Assembly: GCF_963678635.1 (NCBI RefSeq)
Contig: NC_087062.1
Span: forward strand, 26,190,833-26,254,832
Source: Symsagittifera roscoffensis
Taxonomy: Eukaryota; Xenacoelomorpha; Acoela; Convolutidae
Direction: 5' to 3'
Length of the DNA: 64,000 nt
The notes beneath the pieces were generated by a model. That model was not told the DNA's origin, ran no database searches, and saw only the letters and a program-made list of their open reading frames with translations. A program made the translations under genes and the position numbers. Shown here piece after piece: positions 1 to 11,018 of this stretch (its first letter is position 1; the number at the start of each line of letters is the position of its first letter).

Positions 1-409
1 TTTTTTGGTCAATTTTTTGTGATATATGAATGTTTAAAAAGTTAATTAAAAACCAGCCATTGCTCGAAGAAATAATAAATTGTCCCAAAAAATTGTCTTT
101 GCGGTTGCGGAAACAATTCTCTAAGAACTTCAAGTTTTCAAAAAACAATTTATCTACGCTCAAAGCGGCTTTAGGATAGTGCGTAGCACACCTGCATGAA
201 GCATGTAGTTTGCTGAATAAAAAAACTTCGAAGAATATGTAATCCTCACTCTCCTTGAAAGTAGGCACAAAATATTATAATTTGCCATTTTGTTCTGAGT
301 CGGATTTTTTCGCTGTTTTCTTGGTAAAAGAACAATATTTTGGGCGTTAATTGATCCAAACGGTCAAACTAGTAACTTTCAAAGCAGTATATTTTTTGTT
401 AACTACCTT

Positions 410-873
410 TTTGTTCCGACTTCCAGAAAAGACGTAAAATTTATGCTTGGGGTTAGTTTTTTTATTCAATCATTTTCTGGCATAACAACAGTTTTTAGCA
501 AGTAACTTTTTTCATTCTTTGAAGATATCGACTCCTTAAACTCAAATGTAAACAGATATTTTACCTCCGATCATTTTTTCAAAGTTCTGAGAATTTGAAA
601 ACTGGCAACTTGGCCACGCTCCGGACTAAGTTATGAGCGTTTTGAAGGTTTTATTCGTAATGATGAAAGCGTACCACGAACTATTTATGCGTGACGAATT
701 ATCCCGCACAACAAAATTGTTCCAAATTGAACTGAGCAAGTTCAGCTAATTTCGTAAATTGAACATTCACACTTGATCTTTCATATTGTCCAAAATTGAT
801 AGTTTTTCAATATTTTAGTTTCTAAAAAACTAATCGATACAGATAAAAGGGCAGTCAGAACGTTCAGGTCTTG
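410..873 (+). repeat. Diverged HINE-like element, copy 0
   Basis: It begins with TTGTTCCGAC, like the younger copies. It keeps scattered matches to their body: the TTTTTTTATTCAATCATTTT-like stretch near 460 and the motif around ACCTCCGATCATTTTT near 565. It ends in AGGGCAGTCAGAACGTTCAGG followed by TCTTGTT, which is the usual 3' end with the terminal hairpin deleted. It abuts copy 1 directly, giving a head-to-tail tandem. Homology is clear at the two ends and weak in the middle. Confidence 0.5.
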
Positions 874-1414
874 TTGTTCCGACTTTCGATACGAAAATAA
901 CGGAATATTTGTGCTCGGGTGGGTTTTTTTTTCTTCAGACAAATTTCGACTTTTTAACTAGCCATTTTTGACGTAATTTTTTTATATCATTCAAAAAGTA
1001 TTGTTGTCCTGAGCTTAAATTTGAAAAAATATTTCACCTGTGATCAGTTTTTGTAAAATTATGAGGGTTTTAAGAATGCCATTTTGGCCATTCTGACCAA
1101 TTTGGGACAATTAACGCGCGATATAAATCGCGCTATTAACGCGTAAGCGGAGATTTAATCCGTCTTATAAATCGTTCCAAATTGGTTGAACGAAGCTTAT
1201 TTGCCATAATTGATTTGTTACAAGGAACGAAATTTATCTTTTTGTTTTTTATATGGCGTGTGGGGGGACGATTTTCAATAAAAAATTCAAATTTTAGAAA
1301 AAATTTCATTTTATTTTATTTCATTTAATTTTTTTATGTTATTAATGCTGCTTCATAAGCCTTAAAAGGCAGTCGGAACATTCAGGGCTTCGCCCTGATA
1401 CGAGCAGTCTTGTT
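873..1414 (+). mobile_element. HINE-like non-autonomous element, copy 1
   Basis: A ~540 bp non-coding repeat found in at least seven other places here. The left end reads TTGTTCCGACTTTCGATACG and the right end GATACGAGCAGTCTTGTT. The first ten bases TGTTCCGACT recur inverted as AGTCGGAACA close to the right end, just before a 6-bp hairpin CAGGGC-TTC-GCCCTG. A left-terminal repeat matching a subterminal repeat upstream of a 3' hairpin, with T-rich flanks, is the layout known for Helentron-derived HINEs. There is no ORF of note. Family assignment is inference from ends only; a Helentron source is not in the window. Confidence 0.65.
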
Positions 1415-1435
1415 AAATTTGAACTCAAAACTTAA

Positions 1436-2000
1436 ACAAGACTGCTCGTATCAGGGCGAAGCCCTGAATGTTCCGACTGCCCATTAAGGTTTATGGAGCA
1501 GTAATATCATTAAAAAATTAAAAGTACTTCAACAAAATGAAATTTTTTTTCTTCAAAAATTTGAAATTATTTTATAAAAATCATCCCCCCACACGCCATA
1601 AAAAGTACAAAAGGATAAATTTTGCTACTTGTAACAAATCAATTATGGCAAATAAGCTTCGTTAAACCAATTTCGAACGATTTCTAAGACGGATTAACTC
1701 GCGCTATTCTAAGACGGATGTATTTCGCGCTATTCTAAGACGGAATAGCGCGAAATATATTGCGCGTTAATTGTCCCAAATTGGCCAAAATGGCAATCTT
1801 TAAACCCCCATAACTTTACGAAAAATGATCACAGGTGAAATATCTTTTCAAATTCAAGCTCAGGACAACAATAGCTTTCGAATGATATAAAAAAATTCCG
1901 TCAAAAATGGCTAGTTAAAAACTTCGAAATTTGTCTGAAGAAAAAAAAACCCACCCCGAGCACAAATATTCCGTTACTTTCGTATCGAAAGTCGAAACAA
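1436..2000 (-). mobile_element. HINE-like non-autonomous element, copy 2 (inverted)
   Basis: Reverse-complement copy of the element at 873-1414, separated from it by about 21 bp. It has the same GGGCGAAGCCC hairpin end facing its neighbour and ends with CGTATCGAAAGTCGAAACAA. A small internal duplication repeats the segment containing TCTAAGACGGA around 1,675-1,745. A short ORF on the minus strand through this element is chance. Confidence 0.65.
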
Positions 2001-2355
2001 TAATTTTCAATAAAATTAGGTATTTTTGACAAAAAAAGGCCCGTTAAAAGGTCGAGTTTTGTCTGAACAAAAAATAACATATTGAGCACAATTATCTCTT
2101 GCACTTTTCTTGAACATCACCATCAGTATCACTTTCCACATCACCAAATTCAAAAAGTACGCCATCCTTCGATATGGAGCCTAAATTTTTTTTAGAAATT
2201 GGATACAATATAGCGGAAAAAAACTGTGAAGGGGAAATTGATAGAAAAAAATATTATGCTAAAGAGTAAAGCAGAGAGCTATAAGTAAATAAACAATGGG
2301 TGGACGATTTTATCATAGGCAATGTGCAAATCAACAACGAACTTTTTTAATTTAG

Positions 2356-2582
2356 ACTGTGAATTCTCCGATATCTTTGTGGACCATTTTACCAGGACTT
2401 GTACAAATTGCGTCAAGGGTTTGTACAAATTGTATTACCAATTTACTGATATTGATTATCTTTCGACCGTGCTGCGCTTAACTCGAGGTTATCCGGTCTG
2501 CGACGCGACAATTGCAATTCAAACCGCGAATTTGCTCGACGAAACTGACACACTTCCGATTCTTGTTAAAGCGATTTCATAA
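2356..2582 (+). CDS. Putative terminal exon, unknown cysteine-containing protein
   Basis: An open frame of about 75 codons starting right after an acceptor-like TTTTTTAATTTAG at 2,343-2,355 and ending at TAA 2,580-2,582. It is richer in G+C than its surroundings and uses CTC, GCG and CCG codons that are rare nearby, which favours real coding. The peptide has a CTNC pair and further cysteines (CEFSDIF..., PVCDATIA...), no membrane segment and no motif I recognise. A poly(A) signal AATAAA lies at 2,667-2,672, a suitable distance downstream. An ATG at 2,322 would allow a single-exon 86-codon ORF, but the acceptor suggests the last exon of a gene whose upstream exons I could not find among the repeats. 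Function unknown. Confidence 0.4.
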
Positions 2583-2838
2583 GGAGAAAAACCATAAAGC
2601 TGATAGAAGGTCTTTTTAATGCCATTCTTGATCTTATTAGTGATTTGCATTCCTCTTTCTTACAATAATAAAACCCTAAAAAATTATCTGAAACTGGGCA
2701 ATAAGTTCATGACATAGACATTACTATAGGACGACGCGTTCACACATTTTTAGCAACTTTGACGGTGATTGCGTATTTCCATTAGGTTACTGTGTATTTC
2801 CGGGGAGTATAGCGAGTAGCATGTGTGCCAAAAAGCAT

Positions 2839-3077
2839 GCGATAATTGCTTTAACTCGGTGTGTTTTCAGACGAAAAACAAAATAGTCTAAATCTCAAAT
2901 AGTTTCGAAAATACTTGCTTTATTAGGGGAATTGAATTTCACTTCACTCATTTAAAAGGTCGGCTGAGTGCGATAATTGCTTCAACTGGGTGTGCTTTCA
3001 GACAAAAAACAAATTAGTTTAAACTTTCAAATAATTTTGAAAACACTTGGTTTATTAGGGGAATTAAACTTTCACTT
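2839..3077 (+). repeat. Two-copy direct repeat, period ~130 bp
   Basis: The segment from GCGATAATTGCTTTAACTCG (2,839) to GGGGAATTGAATTTCACTTC recurs from about 2,969 with scattered substitutions, including the shared TTTATTAGGGGAATT near its end. About 20 bp separates the copies. Neither is coding. Confidence 0.7.
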
Positions 3078-3583
3078 CCACGCGGTCCAAAATTTCAAAT
3101 TTGAGTAACCAAAATGTTACATAGGGAATCTTGAAACAACATTCTTATTCATGGGCATGCTAATTGACACACATGCTAATAGACTGGTCCCCAAACACAT
3201 ATGTTCCGGACCAAGTGAACAATCTTTCCCGTAAATCAATGTAGGGAGGAGATTGTTCGCTTGGTTAAAAGCTTTTTTTTTCCAGCCAATCAGAACTCAG
3301 CATTTTGGATGCTGGTTTTATAGGGGGGGGGGGGGGGGGGGGGAGGGGCTATTCTCATGCGCAAAGAGTCAAAAGTTCTCACCCAATCAACGACTTAAAA
3401 TTGTTGAAAAATGACTGATTTCATCACTTACATTCATCGAATATTATGAATACCGAAATCTGATTGGTTGACGTATTTTCTAACATTCGGGCATAAGGGA
3501 TAAAAAATAGTTGTGTTTAAAAAATAGAAAAGCCAAAAAATAGTAAACTAGGCTTTTCTCTGTTATATTCCCCAATAACACAC
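3078..3583. other. Non-coding stretch with G homopolymer
   Basis: No gene is visible. It contains a run of about 21 G at 3,323-3,343, likely a length-variable tract, then ordinary AT-rich sequence. If the exon at 3,584-3,720 is real, this stretch is its downstream intron on the minus strand. Confidence 0.5.
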
Positions 3584-3720
3584 CTGTTTTGAAATATGTT
3601 GAGTGATTCTATCTTGTTAACAGCTGCTTTGGTCACTTCACACCCGGTAGCCCCCATCTCTCTAGTCTTATCCACCGAGTGAACAAAATGCAGAAGACAC
3701 GCGGCCAGAAGCATTATCAC
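3584..3720 (-). CDS. Putative first coding exon of a small secreted protein
   Basis: On the minus strand an acceptor GTGTTTCAG ends at 3,721 and a donor CAG|GTGTGT begins at 3,583, bounding an open exon. An ATG at 3,714-3,712 begins a short hydrophobic run (MLLAACLLHFVHS) typical of a signal peptide, followed by a polar stretch with one Cys (ATGCEVTKAAV). An alternative ATG at 3,729 in the same frame gives an 18-residue hydrophobic leader and reads through the proposed acceptor. The acceptor just before the start could be a cis or a leader trans-splice site. No second exon was recognised toward lower coordinates, so product and length are unknown. Confidence 0.4.
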
Positions 3721-3794
3721 CTGAAACACTTATCATTATCATTACCAAGCCCGTCTTTATTAATCAATCGGATCGAAAAAAGTAGTTGTTCAGA

Positions 3795-4345
3795 GCAAGC
3801 TATTCAAGCAATGAAATTTCCATTAATTTGAAGCTATTGCATATGACAAATCGATTTGCAAAAGTTTCAAGTTTTTTTTACTAAAGTTTACGTATAAGCA
3901 AGCTATTCAAATGATAAAACTTTGTTATGTTTTAAGTATTTCTTAGAGTGAATCGGTTATCGAATTTATTCAAGTGATGATAAATTTTTGAAATACTTCA
4001 AATTATTTCACAGAGCGAACCAGTTCATTACAAGATACCATTTTTAAGCAGGTTATTCAAGTGATAAATCTTTTAAGTTATTCAAGTTACTTCATCGAGA
4101 GATAATTCAGTTTAGGAAAAACTTTTTTTTTCTAAGCGAGCTGTTCAAAGCTGAAACTTTGAAAAACTTCAAGGTAATTCTCCACTCGAATCGGTTTTTG
4201 AAAAGCTAGAGTTTCTCATAGGATTTTTTTGGAAGAGATGAAACTTTGAGCTTTTTGAAGCAAGCTGTTCAAGCGATGAAATATTACAAGGTAATTCATC
4301 GGGCGAATCCATTTGCAAAAAATTAGTATTTTAAGCAGGGTTTTT
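3795..4345 (+). repeat. Degenerate tandem array, ~85-120 bp unit
   Basis: The phrase GCAAGCTATTCAAGC and variants recur at about 3,795, 3,898, 4,047, 4,136 and 4,259. Each is followed by an AT-rich spacer and a CAGAGCGAACCAGTT- or CGGGCGAATCC-like segment. Units are strongly diverged and unequal in length. Non-coding. Confidence 0.55.
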
Positions 4346-4696
4346 GCTGTTTTCATTTGGTTTGTTTCAGACTTAGGCAAAAAAACTGAACAAAACTCGG
4401 ACAAAAAATGTTTAACCTTGAAGTTGAATCGAGTTTTTACTTTTTAAAGAGTCGACAAAGGTTAAACAGAATTCCAGAAAATTGGAGATTTTAGAATGTT
4501 TTAAAATTCTGGAAAGTTATTGCCAAAACGTTTTATAAACATAAAGCCCGATGGCCACTTTGAATGAATTGTAAAAATTCTAGTTTCGGTGTTTTTAAAT
4601 GTTGCATTCAGTAGAAAGTAAAATTTTACGTCCAAAGCGCATTCTAGCTCATGCTCAAAACAAAATCAAAAAAAGGTTTTCAAGTCACCTATCAGT
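4346..4696. other. AT-rich DNA, nothing recognised
   Basis: No ORF, structured repeat or splice-bounded coding signal is visible between the tandem array and the first small MITE. Confidence 0.5.
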
Positions 4697-4929
4697 TAAA
4701 ATTTGGCTCTTTTCCAGTTTTCCCCCCTTTCAAATTCAATAATTAAATGCTTATTTAACGTTATCATAATGCAATTAAATTTGGAGAGGTTAACGAATCG
4801 AAAACTTTGATCAGATTTGTTTTTCATACTGTACAGCGTAACATCGCGCATTTAGCCGTAATAATACGTAAAACAAACAAAAAAAACTCGGTATTTCGAA
4901 AGGGGGGACTGGAAAAGAGCCTAAAATTT
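4697..4929. mobile_element. hAT-type MITE with 8-bp target duplication
   Basis: A 217 bp element at 4,705-4,921 with inverted ends GGCTCTTTTCCAGTTTTCCC and GGGGGGACTGGAAAAGAGCC. It is flanked on both sides by the same 8 bases TAAAATTT (4,697-4,704 and 4,922-4,929). Eight-base duplications with short inverted ends are the signature of hAT transposition. Non-coding. Confidence 0.75.
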
Positions 4930-5265
4930 TTAAGTAAAAAGAATGGTATCACTTCATGATTCATTTCATAGTTATAGATCAAAAAACCTTTTTGAAATTG
5001 CGGCTCGCATTTAAAATTGAAAGAAAGGTATCATGTCATAATTCATTTCAAAGTTTTAATACAAAAAAGGTTTTGCTGAAGTTAAACGCTCAACAAAATT
5101 GATTTCAAGTCACAATTAAGTCCAAGATTTGAATCAAAAGAGACTTGGTTGACGTTGAAACTCAAAATTAATACTGAAAAAAAGATACTAAATCATAATG
5201 GAACTCAAAATTTTCAATACATAATAACAACGTAGCAGTTGTCATCAAATTGGAATTCAAATGTC
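4930..5265. other. AT-rich DNA with diverged short repeats
   Basis: Phrases such as GGTATCAnnTCATnATTCATTTCA recur near 4,945, 5,027 and 5,185, suggesting an old ~90 bp repeat. No coding signal. Confidence 0.35.
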
Positions 5266-5383
5266 GAGCCTTTTCCACTTCCCCCACCTTTTAAGTTTCT
5301 TTTTTCTTAGTTGTCATAAGTGTTATTATGGAAAAGTAAACACCTTTTTCAAATTAAACTGGGGGAGAAAGTGGAGAAGAGCC
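5266..5383. mobile_element. Short diverged relative of the hAT-type MITE
   Basis: The inverted ends GAGCCTTTTCCACTTCCCCC and GGGGGAGAAAGTGGAGAAGA-GCC resemble those of the element at 4,705-4,921. It is only about 118 bp and no clear target duplication remains. Confidence 0.45.
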
Positions 5384-5659
5384 AACAGCCGCTGCTTGCT
5401 GTTACCTAACATCAAATGACAGAAGTTTTTTTTGTCAAAAAAAACTTGAATGCAAAAACTGCTCCAAAAACAAACTTGCAGAACTCATTCTCATGCTCCA
5501 AAAACAAACTTTCAGAATTTCTTTTCAAACAGAAAGTTTTGGCGTGAAAAAAAAACCAAAAACTCATGAACTTTATTGACCATCTTGAAAACAAAGAAAA
5601 AAAATCAAAAATACTGAACAAATTTTTACTGAAAAGAAACACCCGGCGAGTAAGCCGAC

Positions 5660-5888
5660 AAAAATTGGGCTCTTTTCAAGTTTCCACTCTTTGGTTTTTT
5701 TTCTAAAAATCAATACATGAAAGTCTTCTCAGAATGACTTTTCAAGTTATAAACTGCATTAAAACATGTCAGCGTATGTTATTTCTAAAACCTTTCTTAT
5801 ATGCAAGTTGCCGTGTGAACAATTTTCGAACAGCTTTTTTTTGTAATTGTACGAAGTGGTTGGGAAACTGGAAAACAGCCAAAAATTG
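5660..5888. mobile_element. hAT-type MITE, second copy with 8-bp target duplication
   Basis: The element at 5,668-5,880 (213 bp) has inverted ends GGCTCTTTTCAAGTTTCCAC and GGGAAACTGGAAAACAGCC. It is flanked by AAAAATTG at 5,660-5,667 and 5,881-5,888. Same family as 4,705-4,921, but the interior has diverged. Confidence 0.7.
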
Positions 5889-7039
5889 GGACGAAAACAA
5901 TAAATTCGAAAAAAAAGGATCAATTATTTTTCTTCATTTTTTGTAAAATTTCAGAAGCTCTAGACCCAGCAATTCAGAAAAAAATCGATTGCAATATCCG
6001 TGCTTATCAGAAGGATAATGATCATGATTATGGTTCATTTCAATCAAATTTCAGCTTAGCCGCTTAAATAAAATCAATGATAACTCTGTAAAGTTGATGT
6101 TTTAACCTGGTGGAGAGAAGGAAGCATAAGAGTGCCGGTGAACATTTTTGTGTTTTTCCCATTAAAGTCTCTTCCCCGTCCCCCTGAGTATGGAAACAGT
6201 TCCATTATACCTCCCCTCTAAGACTGATTTTATTTAAAAAAACGGCTTTTTTCATGGGCAATAATGAAAAAGACAACATTTTCGCGGTTCAAATTGATAT
6301 GCAACGCACGACCGATTTCCGCTTTGGCCTTGCGGCAGTTCTTTCTATTCAGTTTCAGTAGCACTTGAAACGTTTTCTATCAATAACGCTATCGCAAACG
6401 TTTTGACTAGCATATATTTTATTTAGTTTTGAAACAATTAGTTGAACATGGCAAAAATATAGTAAATTATTTACCTGAAAACTTTTGACACACATGCTTG
6501 CAACTTTTCTGATGAGTTTTTGAAGATCTGTTGACCACACGTGTTGATTTTTCGGAATCAAATTTCGGTGAACTTATTTCTTGGAGTTTCACTATCTGAC
6601 CTCATTTCATTGAAAATAATTACTCAATTGAGATTTGGATTTTTAAAGATTCTAAAAGCTAATTAAAGAATTATCCTTGACATATGAAACCAAAAAAAGA
6701 CTGTTGACGGTTTATAATTTTAACACTGCAAACTGAATTACATTATTGAATAGGTTGTTCGCGTAGTTCATTTCACCCAAATAAAACCCTGATTTAAACC
6801 TGATCGGTCAATCTAATTGCAATCGAATAAGTTATGGTGAAATTACATATATTTTAATGGAAACAAAAAAGAATTATCTGAGAAAAAAAACGAAAACATC
6901 TGACACAATTTCTGATGGGTCCATCAGCTTGGTGAAAAAAAATGATTCACGCCTTCTACCAGGACTTTTCCAAGGGAGCGCAATTTTGGAAAAACAGTAG
7001 CAAAAATTGAATTCAAAAAACAACAAAATTTAAACAATT
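5889..7039. other. AT-rich intergenic DNA
   Basis: Only short chance ORFs, no motif, no obvious inverted or tandem repeat. A TCCCCGTCCCCCTGAG patch near 6,173 is the only compositional break. Confidence 0.4.
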
Positions 7040-7445
7040 TTAGTCAAAAGTGAGTCTGCGATTTTTTGCGGCAAATCTGTCTATGACATCATGAATATTT
7101 GTTTATTGTTCTCTGTTGATACCTTTTAGAGCTAAACTTGATCAGCAAAAATCCTTCATATTAGATCGAAGGTAGTTCTTCAGCAGTTTCATACTGGAGA
7201 AGCAGTGCAAACTGTCACTGGAAGGGTGGCTTCAATTTGTAGCAGGGTGTACCCGAATGGCATTGTCAACTTGTGACAAACTTTTAGGGCAGCAGTGAAA
7301 AGTTCGGCTATTTTGTTGTAAGGGAGAAACGCCATATATTCTTCCAGACTTGGAACTCGACCCCACAGTCGCCATCCATAGGAGTGGAGGTGCATTGTTT
7401 CTGGCGGAGTTTGAAATTTTTCCATCAACGTTTTTTTTGCGGGCT
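7040..7445 (-). pseudogene. hAT transposase relic, C-terminal dimerisation region
   Basis: On the minus strand an open stretch from about 7,430 to 7,190 ends in LLQIEATLPVTVCTASP. This is the pattern of the hAT (ZMYM1/TTF-like) dimerisation domain just before the usual ERSFS block. The ERSFS segment is missing. After a frame change the next frame reads KLLKNYLRSNMKD, then LALKGINRE and finally VIDRFAAKNRR, matching the lysine/arginine-rich RIK-YLRS-M helix and the C-terminal end of such transposases. Two in-frame stops interrupt it and a TAA at 7,040-7,042 ends it. The catalytic core and zinc finger are not visible upstream. It is richer in G+C than the flanks. Clearly inactive; it belongs to the superfamily that makes 8-bp duplications like those of the nearby MITEs, though a direct relation is not shown. 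Confidence 0.7.
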
Positions 7446-7499
7446 CATCCTTGTTTTGTCTTGGAACCGTAAACTAATACCTAGACTTACAACAACTAG

Positions 7500-9045
7500 A
7501 CTTTTGTGGTCAGAAGTTGACATTTAGAGGCTTTTGCAACCAAAAATAGTTATTTCGAGTTATTCACAACCAAAAAAAATCTCTCTATATTGTTGCGATG
7601 AAAGTTAAGATGGCGCGACCAGGCACGGATGAAGTGAATTTTTCAGTTGTATTGTTTCGCAACCAAAATCCGGTTTGTCCACTAATTTATGGCTAGAAAC
7701 TGGTTGCTGAAAAATTTTGCGACCAAAAATTGATAATTTCAGATTTTGCGACAGGAAAAACATACCAAGCTTTTACAAACATGATAGAGATTGATTGCAC
7801 GACCAGATAATGCGACAAAGTCTCCGTTTCATATCCAATGTTTTCGCGGCCAAGTATGACCAGATTTTGTCAAAAAATTGATTTCCTTTGGCATAAAAAG
7901 ATTTTTGTATACAATTTACAAACTCGTCTTTATTTAAAGACGGAAATGGTAACTGTGCAGCTGCAAATGAGACAATGTCTTTTTTCACAAACGGATTTCT
8001 GCTATAAAAATTTAATACATCCAAACTTCGCGACTCGAATTTGTCCTTTCAAGACTTTCGCAACAAAAAATTGAGGTTTTTAGTCTTCAAGATCAATGAT
8101 ATTCCACCGGAATTTTGCGACTAAATTAGAGATTTTGCAAAAAGATACTTAAAATGTCCACTTTTCTTGTGCAGATTTTTTGGAAAGTCTAGTTCAGTTG
8201 GTAACTCAAAACTTGGTAACTCAAGAGTTCGCACTAAAAAATTGGTATTTCAAGTTTTAGTGAAATCTCTAACGAGTTCCATGCAACCACGACCAGACAT
8301 GAGGCAATGTTCACCTTCCATGTTCTTACTTTTGCGACCAAAAGTTGGTATGTCCAAACGTTGTCAAGAATTTGATTTTTTTTAACGGAAAGCGCTTTTC
8401 AAACATATTTTAATTTCGACAAAAAATTCCGTCGCTTTATTGCGCCGAAAAACAGCCGTCGCTTTATTGCGCCGAATTTGGAGAGGGCGAAAAGAGAAAT
8501 GGGATAAAATCCACTTTTCATATCTAGAAGTTGATTGTTGAAACGGTTTGTCCAGACTTTAGTGACTAGAAATTGATGTTTCCAGAATTTTGCAGCCAAA
8601 ACTGGACATTTTCGGACTTTCACCAAGAAAATTATCTCCCTCTTTTTTTGCGACCATGATGGAGATGGCGCGACCAGACATGCTACAAAACGCACGTTTC
8701 ACATTCCAATTTTCGCGACCAAAGTCTGGTATGCCAAAATTTCGAAAAGTTCTTATTTTTTTGCTTAGAAAAGGTGGTTTTCATACACTTTCCAATTAAA
8801 AAAACTGTACTACAAGCATTTTTTGAACACCGGAAAGATCTAGCGAGTGCTTTGAGACCATGTTGGAGAGTTTCATGTTCAATTTTTGCAACCAAATTTC
8901 GGTAGGTCCAGATCTTGTGACTGAAGTTTGGTCATGGCGTCTTTTGCAACAGGAGGGGAGAAAAGGCGCGAGCAGACGTGGGGCGATGCATCATGTCCAG
9001 ATTCTTGAGACCAATTCGGTATGTCCAGGCATAAACGACCCAATT
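7500..9045. repeat. Diverged tandem array with TTTTGCGACCAAA core
   Basis: The phrases TTGCGACCAAAAATTG, GGTATGTCCA and GATGGCGCGACCAGACATG recur in shuffled, diverged form (for example near 7,530, 7,610, 7,725, 8,330, 8,590, 8,655, 8,720, 8,885, 8,995). The underlying unit seems to be a few tens of bases of alternating core and TTTCCAGACTTT-like linker. Many short ORFs on both strands cross it and are by-products. An inverted, G+C-richer version lies at 62,090-62,370. Confidence 0.55.
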
Positions 9046-9249
9046 TCTCCGTGAATTTCGTGAATTTACGTTCATCTCACTCAGCTTAAAATCTGATCGC
9101 GACATTCATTCTGGGTCTACCGTTTAAATGCGGCGCGACTTTGACAGCCTTGTTATAATTCAATTATGATTTTGGTAGTACCATAGGTATTGAAGCAGTG
9201 CTTTCTTGGTAAAAATATTGATTATGATTTTGTTGTCGTATTTGTTGTA

Positions 9250-11018
9250 TTAAAGTGTCAGAATTTGCATAATCCATGTGTCCATTTTGGAGAACATTTC
9301 TAGTAATTTTTTGAGAATAGATGTTGATGCTGTGTTATGAATAATGTTATCCCAAAAGGCTATTAATTGTTTTCGGGTATACATGACTGCGCGTCTCGAA
9401 TCGTATACGGGAAATTCCGTAATATGGCCTATATCTTGTGGAGCGAACATTAAAGGAGTCTTGAAAGGTATTGGAGCCGGCATTAATTGGTACCAAGATA
9501 ATTTATCGTCTAAATCAAGTTAAAAGGCATTTTTGTAGCCACCAACGCAATGTATTTCATTGGCAAAAGGAAAGGTTTGGCGGGTAATAGGGTCGACAAA
9601 CATTTTTCGCCCATTGTAAAAGATCGGTATTCGATCAAAGCATTTTTCGAGAACTTTAAGAGTTGAAACTTTTTTAGGACAGTGATACAGCCAGCCAACT
9701 GCTCCATCGGTGTCCAAAAACATAGAGCGGTTGCCAGTTAGCATGTATCCTGCAAGCTTGGTATTTTGTAAATTTAACATCATTATTGTTAGAATTTGTG
9801 TTCTTTCGAGTTCACATTGATTCTGTAACAATGTCATTTCAAAATGTCTGAGTTGTTTAGCATTAAAGTACATTATGTAATCTAACTTTGCAGCCAGATG
9901 AAGTTCGTAATCAATTTCATCGGTACCTACATGGCGCCAAAGAGGATCCCGATTTTTATTGTTACGTTCATCATGGAGGAATGAAAAATTACCTGATCCC
10001 AGAGGGTAGTTTAAAGATTTCACTCTTATTTGAACGTTTTCATTTGTTTGCGTTTGATAGTAGTTTCTATCATCGTGTCTTATGTTGCTGGATTTACCAG
10101 TGTTCATATCAAAACCCCCTGAATATGAAATAAACAAGGACTCAAATTTTGTTTCATATAATGCTCCTGGCCTGCTGCAGACTTCTTGCTGCTTATTGTA
10201 AATGCGAATTTTTAGATCTAAGCCATTGGGTGCCGATCCCTCACTCATTATATGATATTGAGGGTGGTACAACTTATTAGCGTACTTGACCATTTTCGCT
10301 TTTTGAGAAAACAATTTTGTGACTACGCAATTTTCGGGCTTGTCCCAAGTGTAAGCATAAGGGTCTAATGATGCGTATTCGCGTCCGCCTTCGAGTACTG
10401 TGCATGGTAATGGGATACCGTAAGGATTTTGTACTTGTTTTGTTTCTAGATTTACTTTAAGTGTATTTTTCTGCATGTGCGTTTCATAGCTATAGGGTTT
10501 TACTTGTCCCCTATTCTTACATGCTGTCGAACTGTCGCCTTCTAATGACCTTCCTTCATTTCTATGTTGTAAAATACATTCATCCATCTTTATAATTTTT
10601 TCATGAGTGTATCTATATTCATTCACTGTAATTTTGTTGTTTTTTGCTGCTTTTTTGCAATCTTCTGGTTGTATAAAAATTTCATAGGTTATCATGTTCA
10701 TATTGTGAACGATGGAAGAATGTGCCCACATTCCGCAATTATAACGAATGGGAAATGTTTCAATTTTTACACATAACTTCGTTCACGTATGTTCTATAAG
10801 ATCGTTGATATACGCTAATTGTGCTATCGGTAGTGTAAAGATTTTCTGGGCTAACTTTACACGGGGCCACTTGATTTGAAGCATACATTTTATTTTCCTG
10901 CATGCTTGAACAGTCATAGTGAGTAACTTTGAGAGAATTTGATACGTTTTCCAGATCATCATTCTGTAGAATGACAAGAGGTTTTAAGAGTTAAAAGTAA
11001 AGTAGTAAATTTCATCAT
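9250..11018 (-). pseudogene. Envelope-like glycoprotein gene of element 1, broken
   Basis: This would be the surface/fusion glycoprotein of a virus-like retroelement. An ATG at 11,018 begins a hydrophobic leader (MMKFTTLLL). After a frame change come THYDC and NQV..C patches (about 10,940-10,860), then another break in an A-run near 10,770. The longest open part is 403 codons at 10,731-9,520, with CGMWAHSS at its start, W129, P132 and C135 in a WDKPENC patch, C364 and an FVDPITR patch near residues 378-384. A last fragment, 9,483-9,250, follows another break. Motif order resembles the chuvirus-type class III glycoproteins taken up by some LTR elements; that is recognition, not a search. No convincing C-terminal membrane helix is visible. 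Confidence 0.55.

Noticed and set aside
7773-9054. Series of 64-98 codon ORFs on both strands
   Set aside because: All cross the degenerate tandem array; the peptides only mirror repeat units.
9888-10133. Plus-strand ORF of 81 codons
   Set aside because: It is the antisense shadow of the envelope-like gene of element 1.
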